DNA of 64,000 bases from Collinsella sp. (GCA_018376905.1 JAHAAK010000004.1:1-64000), one strand, 5' to 3'; positions 52,052 through 61,139 are shown, counted from the stretch's first letter. Numbers and translations are program-made. Notes: generated by a model not told the origin, from the sequence alone.

Positions 52052-53892
52052 TGACCGATCTTGCATCCACCACACCACAATCGCTCGGTCGCGATCCCAT
52101 GGTCGGCCTGCGCCTGGCGCGTGTCGACGGGTTTGAGCCGGCCATTGCGCTCGGTCAGGACGAACTGCCTGCCTATCTGCGTCGTTTTACGATGCTGTTT
52201 GCCGACGATGCCACCATGCGCCGTGGCGGTATCGGCCGCGTGACGCGTGCCGTCAACGCCCAAGGCGAGGCCGTGGCGCTCAAGCAGCTCATCTTGCCGG
52301 CGCGCGATGAGTTCGACGACGATGCCGCTCACGAGGCGCCGGTCGCCAAGTTCAAGGCAACGTTTCGCGAGGAATACGAATGCCATCGTGCCCTTTCGGG
52401 CCTTAAGGGCTTTCCCCGCCTCTATGGCTGGGGCGAGGTCGACGGTGTGCCTGCAATTGTCATGGAATGGGTCGAGGGCGAGACGCTTGCCCGCTTGCGT
52501 TCGCGACTCGCCGTGGATGATGCCGGACGCCTGTCGCCGCTTGTGGCGGCGCGTCTGGGTCGCGACCTGTTCGATCTGCTCTGCCGTATGAGCCTGGTGG
52601 GCGAGGGCTTTGTCCATCGCGATATCTCGCCCGCTAATATTATGGTGCGTACGGCGCGCCTGCCGCTTGACCGGCAGCTTGCCGAGGGCACCTTTGACCT
52701 GTGCCTGATCGACTTTGGCTCGTCGCTGGCGCTCGAGCCTGCGTCGGCCGTGGCCGGTACCGGCGGCAAGGCGTTGTTTACGGAGCGTTATGCCACGCTG
52801 CGTCGCGCGACGGTTGCCTATGCCCCGCCCGAGATGCTCACCGACGATATTCCCGACCTGCGCGCTTTGCGTATGTCGCCGGCGATCGACGTCTATGCCG
52901 CGGCAAGCACGGTTTACGAGCTCATTGCCGGCGTCGCGCCATACGAAGCCGCGCCGGGCACTTCGGGCACCTCGGGTTCGCGCAAAAAGACGCGCGACAT
53001 CGCGAGCCCCTACCGTCTCAAGATGGACACGCGGCCCGACTATCCCATTGGTGCCCATGCGCCCGGTTGTGATTTGACTCAGCTGCTTTGTCGTGAGCCC
53101 GATGTGGCGCTCGCCGCGGCCGAGCAGGTCCAGCAGCTAGGGCTTGAGCCGGATTCCGAAGAGCTACGCGATGCGCTGGCGTTTGTCGATGCCCAGCTGT
53201 TCGACGTGGTGATGGCCTGTCTGTCCAGCCATCAAAAAGATCGTCCCGAGCCGGCGGCGGTCGAGGCGGCGCTCTCGGCGTTTTGTGACCACTATACGCA
53301 AAATGTCGGTCGTTCGCTCCGCGGCGAGCCGCTCACGCCGTGCCCCATGGATGCGTCTGGCCGCGCGGTTCGTCGCGCGCTGATGGTCGGCGCGACGGTC
53401 GTCTGTGGCGCGGTTTGGGCTGTGGTCGTGGTTTCGGCCGCGCTGCTGGCGTCGGGCGCTCGCGTGACGGCGACTTTGGGATCGCTCGTGTGGTCTGGGT
53501 CGCTACCGGGTATTATTGCCGCACTGGCGTTGGCGCTGCCAGGCATAGCCGGCGTTACCGCGGGGGCACTTGCGCGCGATCGGCGCTCGGGCTTCCTGCG
53601 GGGTGTGCTTGCGCTTTCTGCCTGCGAGGTTCCGGTGCTGGTTGTGGCTGCATGTAGCGTATTTTCCCAACGCGCCGTGATGGGCGGCCTTGTTGCCGCC
53701 CTGGTTGCAACCTATACGCTTACGTGGTTTTTGCTTGCGATGGGCTTTGCCTTTGAACTTCCCGTTTCGGCACCGCGACGCACAAAAGCCCAGATGGCGA
53801 CTCCGCTTGCCGGTGGAGCCGCAGCTGCCCGTACTTTTGGCGGACCTGTCGAAGTATCGTCCGATTCTATTTCTACGACCAAGGAGGCCTAG
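52048..53892 (+). CDS. protein kinase-like protein with C-terminal membrane helices
   Basis: A 614-residue protein. Residues 50-330 show an eukaryotic-like kinase: VALKQLIL lysine, VMEWVEGETLARL hinge, VHRDISPANIMV catalytic loop and LIDFGSSLAL (DFG). The glycine loop is weak (RRGGIGRVTRA). The activation segment and substrate region are extended. About 430-600 contains four to five membrane helices. It is diverged from PknB and from the 43857 kinase. It is coupled by ATGA overlap to the preceding anchored protein and followed 3 nt later by an FHA-domain gene, so the three probably form a phospho-signalling unit. Confidence 0.85.
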   Translation: MMTDLASTTPQSLGRDPMVGLRLARVDGFEPAIALGQDELPAYLRRFTMLFADDATMRRGGIGRVTRAVNAQGEAVALKQLILPARDEFDDDAAHEAPVAKFKATFREEYECHRALSGLKGFPRLYGWGEVDGVPAIVMEWVEGETLARLRSRLAVDDAGRLSPLVAARLGRDLFDLLCRMSLVGEGFVHRDISPANIMVRTARLPLDRQLAEGTFDLCLIDFGSSLALEPASAVAGTGGKALFTERYATLRRATVAYAPPEMLTDDIPDLRALRMSPAIDVYAAASTVYELIAGVAPYEAAPGTSGTSGSRKKTRDIASPYRLKMDTRPDYPIGAHAPGCDLTQLLCREPDVALAAAEQVQQLGLEPDSEELRDALAFVDAQLFDVVMACLSSHQKDRPEPAAVEAALSAFCDHYTQNVGRSLRGEPLTPCPMDASGRAVRRALMVGATVVCGAVWAVVVVSAALLASGARVTATLGSLVWSGSLPGIIAALALALPGIAGVTAGALARDRRSGFLRGVLALSACEVPVLVVAACSVFSQRAVMGGLVAALVATYTLTWFLLAMGFAFELPVSAPRRTKAQMATPLAGGAAAARTFGGPVEVSSDSISTTKEA

Positions 53893-53895
53893 GTC

Positions 53896-54834
53896 ATGGC
53901 ATCTCAAGTTGAGCTCACCCCATGCGGGGCCATGTTTGACATCTTTAAGCGCGCGGCGCATCTGAGCCATATCGAGCTGTGCGGCTTGGTGCTTTCGTCC
54001 CGTCCGCTCGCCGACGGCCGCAGCCCGCAGAGCCGAGCCGCCGATCGCTCTTGGGTTTCCCGCTTTATCGTTCGCGCGCCGGTCGGCACGCTTCAGCAGC
54101 GCTACTTTGCCGAATACGGTACCTCGGCTGCGCGTATTATGTCGCAACTGGCCCTGCGCCAGCGCAATCCCATGGACTCCACGGCTGTGATCAATATGGT
54201 GTGCGGTCCTGCAGGTGAACCGATGGTACGCGCGCTCGAAGAGTGCCACCAGGACACGAATCTCTATCGCAACGCGCTCGATCGCCTGTCCCAGGCGGCG
54301 GAACTCATGCCCGCCGAGCGCGCCGAGGCCGTGCTGGTGCTGTTTGTCGCCGTCGGTTGTTCGGCGGATGTGCGGTCCTCGGTGAACTATGCCATCGACT
54401 ACGCACACGCGACCTGTGGCGGAGGCACATCCACGCCGCGTTCGCTTGGCATGTCGCTGACTGCGGGCGAACGCGAACCCGCCCCGGCGCACCCCTTGGG
54501 CTTGCTGCGCGTGCAAAACAGTTTTGTCGTGAGCGCCCCGCGCTGGATTCAGCCGAGTGAGCAGGGTGTTGAGATTGGCGCGCTGGCCACTGGTGAGGGC
54601 GATATTACCGACGTCGGCGACGATGTCTCGGCCCGCCATGCCCATATCTGGTGCGATGCTCAAAATATCTGGCACGTCGAGGACTTGTCGTCCACCAACG
54701 GAACCGTGGTGGTAAACGGGGCCACGCGCGTCTGCATTCAGGTCGAGCCCGACCGTTCCGCCCAACTCAATCCCGGCGACGAGCTCAAGCTCGGCGAATC
54801 CACTACCTACGCCATCCTCTTCGGTGCTCTCTAG
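53896..54834 (+). CDS. FHA-domain protein of the second kinase operon
   Basis: A 312-residue cytosolic protein. The N-terminal 190 residues are of unknown fold (MDIFKRAAHLSHIELCGLVL-like start; helical, with Cys-containing VINMVCGPAGEP). The C-terminal FHA domain (about 215-312) shows IGALATGEGDITDVGDD, SARHAHIWCD, LSSTNGTVVVNGA and LKLGESTTYAI; the glycine-arginine turn of classical FHA domains is altered. ATG 53896 is preceded by AAGGAGG within the kinase stop region. The last third of the gene is duplicated at 61140-61576, on the far side of a 6-kb island. Confidence 0.85.
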   Translation: MASQVELTPCGAMFDIFKRAAHLSHIELCGLVLSSRPLADGRSPQSRAADRSWVSRFIVRAPVGTLQQRYFAEYGTSAARIMSQLALRQRNPMDSTAVINMVCGPAGEPMVRALEECHQDTNLYRNALDRLSQAAELMPAERAEAVLVLFVAVGCSADVRSSVNYAIDYAHATCGGGTSTPRSLGMSLTAGEREPAPAHPLGLLRVQNSFVVSAPRWIQPSEQGVEIGALATGEGDITDVGDDVSARHAHIWCDAQNIWHVEDLSSTNGTVVVNGATRVCIQVEPDRSAQLNPGDELKLGESTTYAILFGAL

Positions 54835-54937
54835 CCGGCAGATAGGGACGTTCCTTTTCTGCCGGCTGGGGACACTCCTTGGCGCGCCAGAGCCGGTCGC
54901 CTGGGGATGGAGGGGCCATTTTGGCCCTTGGCGGTCA
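54404..54937 (+). repeat. left direct repeat bounding the RiPP island
   Basis: From about 54404 (ACACGCGACCTGTGGCGG) to 54937 the sequence matches 61143-61682 at most positions, covering the FHA gene end, the dispersed repeat at 54845-54880 (copy 2) and about 55 nt beyond. The layout (one full and one truncated gene copy) is what single-crossover integration leaves behind. Confidence 0.85.
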
Positions 54938-55137
54938 GTCGGGGCGAAACTAGAAGATCTTTCCGATTCGCGGCTGTTCATGCTTGTAGAGCATCTAAAA
55001 CAATAGGATGTTATTCTGGAATATGCCGGGTGCGTGAACTTGCCTGTCTTAGCCTTAATAAGGTATAGGGGAGTTTGGCTCAGGGGTTCCGTCTTGTTCT
55101 TCAGCGCAGTATTGTGGGACAGATTTGCTGAGATTGG

Positions 55138-55781
55138 CGCCTTACACCGCAGAGCGCACGGAAGGCTCTCGATTTGTGTTCTAGCCCCAGAATACAGGGC
55201 CTGATACTTACCAACTGTGGCATGGATGTAACATCTGTAGAAATCAACCCTTTTGTTGTCGACCTTTGTAAGAAAAACACTGCCATCAACTCTTTGGATG
55301 ACGAAACTAGGGTGCTTGAGGGGAGCCTTTACTCCCCTCTGAGAGATGACTCATGTTTTTCGCTTGTCGTTGTGAATCCTCCGTTACTGCCGATTCCGGA
55401 TGAGATTCCTTATCCCTTCGTTTGAGATGGAGGACAATCGGGTCTGGATAAAACACTTCGTATTCTTAAGGGTGGCGATACGCATTTAGAGAAAAACGGT
55501 AAATACTGCTAATAGGGGTGACGACGATGGTGCAGGGGCGACCCGCGATGCTCTCATCAATACGTCGGATACTTGGGAAATCAGGTCTAGATGCATGTAT
55601 GATGATGCTGTGTGGCTATTCAATTAATCCGCGTTCCGAATGGGTGCAGGATATAGCTGCGACATCGTATGCTTTTGACCCGGCGCGATACTCAGATATT
55701 TCTGAGGCGGTTGACGAAGTTTATACGCACTATGCCGCGCAAGGCGTTTCGGAAGTTTGCACATCTACGTTACGGGCTTAG
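55138..55781 (+). pseudogene. class I SAM methyltransferase, broken
   Basis: The frame starting at 55138 encodes RLTPQSARKALDLCSSPRIQ, then GLILTNCGMDVTSVEINPFV and VVVNPPLLPIPDEIPYPF, i.e. motif I region, the acidic residue after strand 2 and the NPPL motif IV of HemK/MTS-type methyltransferases. A stop interrupts at about 55425 where FVGDGG is expected, and two stops follow near 55505. The C-terminal part resumes in another frame at 55518-55781 (GRPAMLSSIRRILGKSG). No start with ribosome site is evident. It may have belonged to the adjacent peptide cluster or to a previous resident of the site. Confidence 0.65.
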
Positions 55782-55905
55782 GTTTCTTCAAGCGAGCAGG
55801 CCGGTTGCGTTATTTCGAGCGATTTTTCTAGTCTAGACGACAAAAGGCAAAGGATTTGATGGGTATAAAACGCGGACGTTTGTGGGCGGATGCTCAAATC
55901 TATTG

Positions 55906-55951
55906 TGGCAATCGGGCGGTTGAAAAAGATATTTCAACCGCCCGATTGCCA
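55906..55951. repeat. 20-bp perfect hairpin in the island
   Basis: TGGCAATCGGGCGGTTGAAA and its exact complement, 6-nt loop. The gap 55782-56096 has no gene I can support; this palindrome may terminate the methyltransferase transcript or be a mobile palindrome. Confidence 0.7.
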
Positions 55952-56096
55952 GGTTCGTCGGAGGAGATGTCCGATTCCGACTCTCTTGTAGGAAGAGCTT
56001 GAGATCGTATTGGCCCAAGGCAATCTTAAAGCAGTCTCATTGGCAAATCTTCGCTCCTGTTGTGTTGAGGTGTAAGGTATCAGTGATTGATGTTTT

Positions 56097-57748
56097 GTGG
56101 CGGGTAGATTGGGGCCTTCCTTGATTCGATGCGTTCTCTCGAGGTTCATCAGAGCAAAAGGGGCTTTCGTCTTCATTGCTATCACGGTGATTGGAACCGC
56201 TCTCTCCTATGCCATGCCATACGTGAACGGGAAATTCTTAGATTTTCTTCTCGGTAACCGCAGCGAAAGAGACGCCGTACTCTTCGCGCTCCTGGTTGCG
56301 TCAATAGGAGTTTTCTCCACCCTCTTTACTTATTTTGCAGGAACACTTTCCATTCGCATAACCACGAGACTTTCCTTTGATCTTCTCAGGGAGGCCGTCT
56401 TGCGTTTTGAAAGAGACGATTACTTGGTGAGTCGGACCATCGATCCAGCCTATACAACGCAACGGATTATTTCCGACTCCAGCGTGGTCTCATCCTTCGT
56501 TTTGGCGAATTTTATCAGTGCGCCGCTGTCCATTGTAGCCATTCCCATCGTATTGCTTATCATATGGTCAATTGATTCAACTCTCGCGGTGTTTTCCATC
56601 ATTCTCCTCATCGTGTATTTCTGTGTAATTACTGGATTGAGGAAACTCTTGTATAGGGTCACGTATGAGAAGAAAGAGGCGGACAGCGCCTTTTACGCCG
56701 CAATTGCATCGCAGCTTAATCAGATTCTCAACATTCAACTGACATCTTCGTACGGCAAGAGCGAACAAGCGCTCGACGCTGGGTTTAAGAGCTATTTTCC
56801 CAAAGTTTGCGCTCCGGAAAGCTATCATATTCTCTGACATCGCTCGATGGTCTTTTCGCAGCGTTGTTTCAAGCGGTGATACTTGTTGTTTCCGGAGTAC
56901 GAATCATTAACGGAACTATGTCAATAGGCGAGTACACTATCATCGGTACATACTTCGCGGTTCTCTTTAAGACTTTGAAAAGTATGATGTCATTGTTCAA
57001 ATCCTATCAAGATGCCAAAGCATCATGGGATAGGACGGCTATCGCGACGAGAGAAAAGGAGAGATCGGGGTGGAATCGGACCGATTTAGCTAAACTCGAT
57101 GAAATAAATGACATTTCGGTATCTGATTTGGAATTCTCGGTTGCCCTTCCAGACGGATCTGTCCGAGAGGTCCTCGGCGGGTTTTCTTTCAAGTTTTCCG
57201 GTCCTGGTACATATTGCATAGTTGGGGAAAACGGAAGAGGCAAGACGTCACTTCTTTACTTGATGCTCGGGCTATACTCATCGAAAGGCAAAGTAAAATA
57301 CAACGGCGTGCCAATCGAAGAATGCGACTTGGATTACATACGTGCGAGAGAGATATCGTGCTGCCCACAGTCGTGCTTCGCGCCGGACGAAACGGTGAAA
57401 GAGCTGTTAGAGTATTTCGACACGCCCTTTTCTTCCTATCACCGGGGTGTAGATGGCCTACTTTCGCTGGAAAACAGCGTGAAGGAGTTGCTCGGGAAAC
57501 GTTGCTCCGCGCTTTCGGGCGGTGAGCTGCGCCGAGTGTACTTATGGTCGGCGATTTCACGCAAGTCGTCAGTTTTGGTACTCGACGAGCCCACGACTGG
57601 GTTAGACGCTGTAAGCCGCGCCGAGCTTGCGGCCTATGTTAAGCGCAACAAGCAAAGCCAGCTGATCATCGTTGTCTCTCACGATGACGAGATGGTCGGC
57701 GCGGTAGAAGGGGTAGTGGATTTAGGCAGCATGTACCAGGGTAAATGA
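56097..57748 (+). pseudogene. ABC exporter (permease-ATPase) with one frameshift
   Basis: The first frame (56097-56837) encodes a membrane domain with five or six helices (FVFIAITVIGTALSYAMPYV near the start). The second (from about 56805 to 57748) carries the last helices and the ATPase: Walker A GENGRGKTSL, signature LSGGELRRV, Walker B VLVLDEPTTGLD and switch VVSHDDE. Together they make a normal half-transporter of about 550 residues; one indel near 56800 separates them. It has no C39 peptidase domain. It is the likely exporter for the peptides on the opposite strand. It may be inactive, phase-variable, or affected by a sequencing error in the TTTTCCCAAAG tract. GTG 56097 is a tentative start. 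Confidence 0.82.
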
Positions 57749-58119
57749 TGACAAGTGTAGTGCTACCCAACTGGCAGAGATAACAAAAAGGCGATGCAGA
57801 TGCACGTAGCATTCAGGCGGTTCGGACTCGGTGCCTTCACGCCATCGCAACGCTTTCAGATATGGTTCTCGTTCTCTTACTAAAGGAGACTTTAGTCTAC
57901 GTCATCTTGTCGAGACAGAGGTGAAGCGAAGTGTTGTCGCGACGTATCTTATTCCAGGTGGCTCAGTATCAGCGTGAGAATCGCACCAAAGTGTACTTAC
58001 GATTCTCGTGTCCCACGGACAACATGGGCTGAGCATTGAGGTTCCACCCTTTGCTGCAACTACACGGGGTTGGACGGCAATGAATATGCCGGGCCGCATA
58101 CCACGCGCAGCGGGGGTCC

Positions 58120-58245
58120 ATGTCCCAGTATGTTGCCTACAGCAGCCTCGATGTCCACGCACACATCATCTCTGCCTTCGCGTTCAATCCATTTGCCGGA
58201 GAGTGCGAGGGTTGCCAGGCCGTAGAATTCGAGCCGAACAAATGA
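58120..58245 (+). mobile_element. IS110-family transposase fragment
   Basis: A 41-codon frame reads MSQYVAYSSLDVHAHIISAF then AFNPFAGECEG. The LDVHA segment with a following TGE-like motif matches the N-terminus (first DEDD acidic residue) of IS110-type transposases. The rest is missing. The surrounding 57749-58448 holds no intact gene. Confidence 0.5.
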
Positions 58246-58340
58246 AATGCGGTATCAGCGCATAGGATTAAACTGACGATTGCTTTGCACTGAGAATACG
58301 CTTGGAAAGCCGCTATGGGTGGCGGCCCGGGTTAAATAGA

Positions 58341-58388
58341 GAAGCCCGTCCGATCACTTTCATGTGGCGAACGGTCGGGCTTCTTATT
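58341..58388. terminator. bidirectional terminator between ABC exporter and peptide operon
   Basis: GAAGCCCGTCCGATC pairs with GAACGGTCGGGCTTC (two mismatches), followed by TTATT on the plus side and TCTATTT on the minus side. It lies downstream of the peptide operon on the minus strand. Confidence 0.8.
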
Positions 58389-58448
58389 CCACTTGCCAAT
58401 GCTCGGCTCATATTGGAAGAAAGCTACGCTAATGTTTGCGTGACACTC

Positions 58449-58556
58449 CTATTTTCTCCGAAGAAAGAGTCGGATAATGAAGAATAGAATTAAAAAAGGT
58501 GCCAGATATAACGCAAGTATAAAGGCTAATCCAACGAGACCTTGCAATAATGGCAT
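58449..58556 (-). CDS. 35-residue membrane peptide of the RiPP operon
   Basis: An ORF with a strong GGAGGAG site just before ATG 58556. The product starts MPLLQGLVGLAFILALYLA, continues with a second hydrophobic run and ends RLFLRRK, giving one (or a bent) transmembrane helix with a positive C-terminus. It is third after the two precursor-peptide genes and before the terminator. A role in self-protection or export is plausible from position and form, but no family is recognised. Confidence 0.65.
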   Translation of the reverse strand: MPLLQGLVGLAFILALYLAPFLILFFIIRLFLRRK

Positions 58557-58634
58557 AACTCCTCCCAGACACGAGATTTTGGTATTTGTTCCCATCTTAT
58601 TCTGAATTGGACCAAATAGTTCCTAGCCACAAAA

Positions 58635-58814
58635 CTACTCGTCAACTGGATCGCACCAATCTGCTGGCAAAACACAGCTTGATTCTTTATCGACATAGCA
58701 CCAATCCGCAACAGGGCACTCGGCGATGTCGTAAAAATTGCATATATCAACTCCAAGACAACAAGGCTCAACGGGAGGATGTTCATTTGAACCAACAGGA
58801 TGGATATGCTTCAT
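58635..58814 (-). CDS. Cys/Asp-rich RiPP precursor peptide 2
   Basis: A 59-residue peptide. It starts MKHIHPVGSNEHPPVEP, the same first six residues as precursor 1, then has a core with seven Cys (18, 19, 25, 33, 39, 47, 54). Each core Cys from 19 on is followed by Asp after two to four residues: C19-LGV-D, C25-NFY-D, C33-PVA-D, C39-YV-D, C47-VLPA-D, C54-DPV-D. The repeated Cys...Asp module recalls ranthipeptides such as freyrasin, where radical SAM enzymes form Cys-Asp thioethers. GAGGAG precedes ATG 58814. It lies 30 nt after precursor 1. Confidence 0.85.
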   Translation of the reverse strand: MKHIHPVGSNEHPPVEPCCLGVDICNFYDIAECPVADWCYVDKESSCVLPADWCDPVDE

Positions 58815-58844
58815 AACAGCTCCTCACCTTAATCCAATTAGAGA

Positions 58845-59048
58845 CTACGTTTGATCAATGCCACAGTGATCTACAACGCAGATGCTGCCGCCATCCATGT
58901 CATAGTCGCAGTAATCGTATGCACCACAGCCATCTGCTTTATCATAAACAGTACAGATGTCAGTAATGCCCAAGAGGCAGTCAAAAGACATCGGCTTCAC
59001 GCCTGCCTCGCCGCCACTTCCTGGATTAATCGGATGAATATGCTTCAC
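58845..59048 (-). CDS. Cys/Asp-rich RiPP precursor peptide 1
   Basis: A 67-residue peptide translated from GTG 59048, preceded by GGGAGGT; the upstream ATG at 59096 would lack a site. The leader is MKHIHPINPGSGGEAGVKPM. The core (from about residue 24) has six Cys (24, 32, 41, 47, 57, 62), each followed by Asp within two to five residues: C32-TVY-D, C41-GAY-D, C47-DY-D, C57-VV-D, C62-GI-D, and C24 to D30. DIC-x-x-YD is shared with precursor 2. The MKHI start also recalls SCIFF precursors. It lies 169 nt downstream of the maturase gene on the same strand. Confidence 0.87.
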   Translation of the reverse strand: MKHIHPINPGSGGEAGVKPMSFDCLLGITDICTVYDKADGCGAYDYCDYDMDGGSICVVDHCGIDQT

Positions 59049-59217
59049 GACTACCTCCCTTTGAGTGCAGAAAAACCTCAATATTGTGTATAACAAACCA
59101 AGATGTCTAGTTCACCATATTTCTAGAATGGTTTCGGCGAATGTAGCAATAAGCTTCGCAGACGGTAATCAGAAGAACGAACACCTCCACAATGGTGACA
59201 GCAATGCGCTGAACCGC

Positions 59218-60594
59218 TTATTCCGATACAGTAGCTTCTCGTTGATTTTTCTCCTGCGAAGATGAGTGGCGGGAAATAAGGTCAAAAGCCATCTCGTAGC
59301 ACATTTTTCTATATTCACATGATGCAGGGTGTAGACTCTTGGGCAAGTAGCCGTGCTCGTCTGCAGCCTCCCAGCTACAGCCCCCACCACAGAAAGACCG
59401 AGCCCAACAGTCCGTACAGTCAATTCTTTTTTCGACACCCTGACTCCAGTTTTCAATATACCTAGTTTCGTCAATTCCGGTGACGATGTTGCCCATTTTG
59501 AATCGCATCATCCCGACAAACCTGTGACAGGGGTATACGTCCCCTTCGGGAGTCACGGAAATAAAACGCCTGCCAGCCCCGCATCCGACAAAGGCGATCC
59601 TGTTGCTCATAATCAAATCAACTGCAGTTTTCAATGTTCTAAACAAGGGCTTTTCCCCTTGATCAATCTGTTTGAGATATTGATCCGCCAAATCTATTAG
59701 GCCCGCCCTGATTTTGTTTAATGAGTGTTCGTCGAGTTTGATATTCTCATCGAATGAGCTCACGGGCGAGAAGTAAATCCTTCTGAAGCCCATCTCTTTA
59801 AACTGAAGATAGTCTTCAACAAGGTTACAGTTATTATTTGTTAAGGTCGCTCTTGCGCCGAAGGGGAACGACTCGGAAAAACGACGAACGTTTTTGTCGA
59901 TATCGGAGAAAGAGCCGCCTCCCGTCTTATACGGGCGCGATGCATCGTGCTTGCATCCTGTACCATCGAGACTAATCAGAACAGAAAACCCGTGCTCCTT
60001 GAAAGAATTCACAGCAGTGTCATTCAAAAGCGTTCCGTTGGTCGTAATAGAATAGGTAAAGTTTCTATTGGGGTATATTCTTTTTGAATAGTCGACCGTT
60101 TTCCATATCAGCGGCTCGTTAATCATGGGTTCCCCACCAAAAAAGACGATCGCAAGCGTTTCGTTTTCCGATGAACTTGCGACGAGGTAGTCGACCGCCT
60201 TGAAGGCTATCTCGTCTGTCATCAGCAGAGGAGACGTTCCATAATCTCCTTTACCGGCAAAACAGTAACTACAACCAAGGTTGCATGCATGTGAAACGTG
60301 GAGTTCGATGGATCTAAGTTTTCGAGGCGTGTCTTTTGTTAAGAAAGTCCGCTCAGACAATCGTTGATACTCATCAATGTCGTCTTCAAGTTCTGCTATG
60401 GTCGTTTGGTCGTAGCCTTTCGCAGCAAGTGACTTTGTTAGCAACTTCGAGTTGACCGTTCTTCCCGATGCTTCAAATATGCGAAGCGCATCTTCTGATG
60501 CTTGGTCAACCTGAAAGCAATTGCGAGTGACCTCATCGAAGCAGTAACGACGATCACTTACTGAGAAAAAAATGCATACGTTCCTCAATTTCAT
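59218..60594 (-). CDS. radical SAM/SPASM peptide maturase
   Basis: A 458-residue enzyme predicted to install thioether (or other) cross-links in the two Cys/Asp-rich peptides. Residues 1-85 resemble a leader-binding RRE/PqqD-like winged helix. The radical SAM cluster motif is C104-x3-C108-x2-C111 in HACNLGCSYCFAGKGDYG; the CFA-G-YG pattern matches SCIFF/ranthipeptide and QhpD-type maturases. FFGGEP near 151 binds SAM. The SPASM region supplies auxiliary-cluster ligands Cys338, Cys356, Cys393, Cys396, Cys402, Cys406 and Cys426 (CTDCWARSFCGGGC). GC is visibly lower than in the surrounding genome. ATG 60594 has only a weak ribosome site. The genes downstream encode the likely substrates. Confidence 0.9.
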   Translation of the reverse strand: MKLRNVCIFFSVSDRRYCFDEVTRNCFQVDQASEDALRIFEASGRTVNSKLLTKSLAAKGYDQTTIAELEDDIDEYQRLSERTFLTKDTPRKLRSIELHVSHACNLGCSYCFAGKGDYGTSPLLMTDEIAFKAVDYLVASSSENETLAIVFFGGEPMINEPLIWKTVDYSKRIYPNRNFTYSITTNGTLLNDTAVNSFKEHGFSVLISLDGTGCKHDASRPYKTGGGSFSDIDKNVRRFSESFPFGARATLTNNNCNLVEDYLQFKEMGFRRIYFSPVSSFDENIKLDEHSLNKIRAGLIDLADQYLKQIDQGEKPLFRTLKTAVDLIMSNRIAFVGCGAGRRFISVTPEGDVYPCHRFVGMMRFKMGNIVTGIDETRYIENWSQGVEKRIDCTDCWARSFCGGGCSWEAADEHGYLPKSLHPASCEYRKMCYEMAFDLISRHSSSQEKNQREATVSE

Positions 60595-61139
60595 GCTGGA
60601 CTGGCACTAACCTTGTTTATTGTTGCGCAGCTATAAAAAACCACCAGCGGGGATTCGGTGTGCGGCCCAATCGGACTCCCAAAAGGTTCTATTTGAGACT
60701 GGCAAGCTTTGTGTTGTTGGCACTTCGACAGCGCTCTTTATTCCAACATGGAGCCTCGCAGTTTGAGTCGACTTGCCTCTGGAAGGTCCGATCTTAACTT
60801 GATTTAGGATGAAAACAGATTACAGGCGCGCTCCTCTAGAAAGAAAGGAAACCAATCGCCGCCTTTCACCAGGAAAGTTTTTATAGCCCACCTCGAGCAA
60901 AATGAAAGATGCGAGAGCGATTGGGGAACAACGCGAATCTCCCCTTTTGGGTGGGAGCGAGCCTTCAGCCACCGGCGAACGACTCGCCCTGGTCAGAATC
61001 TGGAAGTGGTGCCGGGCCGCTTGGGCCTCCCCGGTGACTTCGTGGGGCTTACCTGCCTGACGTCGAGGAGTACATCCGCAAGATTCGTTCCCTATGCCGT
61101 TTGCTCTCACGCCCGCCTTAGTTCCAAGTCGGGCGAGCC
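60595..61139. other. right end of the island, no gene seen
   Basis: AT-richer up to about 60830, where the promoter of the maturase operon must lie; then GC-rich sequence with short open fragments but no start with ribosome site or recognisable domain. The junction with the truncated FHA copy is at about 61140. Confidence 0.5.

Noticed and set aside
55859..56002. 47-codon ORF (MGIKRGRLWADAQIY...) in the island
   Set aside because: It runs through a 20-bp perfect palindrome, has a poor ribosome site and no homology I recognise.
56795..56810. Programmed -1 frameshift in the ABC exporter
   Set aside because: TTTTCCCAAAG looks slippery, but no X-XXY-YYZ heptamer lies in the zero frame and there is no obvious downstream structure; an indel is simpler.
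58302..58487. 61-codon plus-strand ORF over the terminator
   Set aside because: It translates the hairpin at 58341-58388 and lacks a ribosome site; it is antisense to the membrane-peptide gene.
59124..59217. Short frame after the maturase stop (VEVFVLLITVCEAYCYIRR)
   Set aside because: Hydrophobic and suggestive, but no usable start with a ribosome site; likely read-through of the maturase frame.
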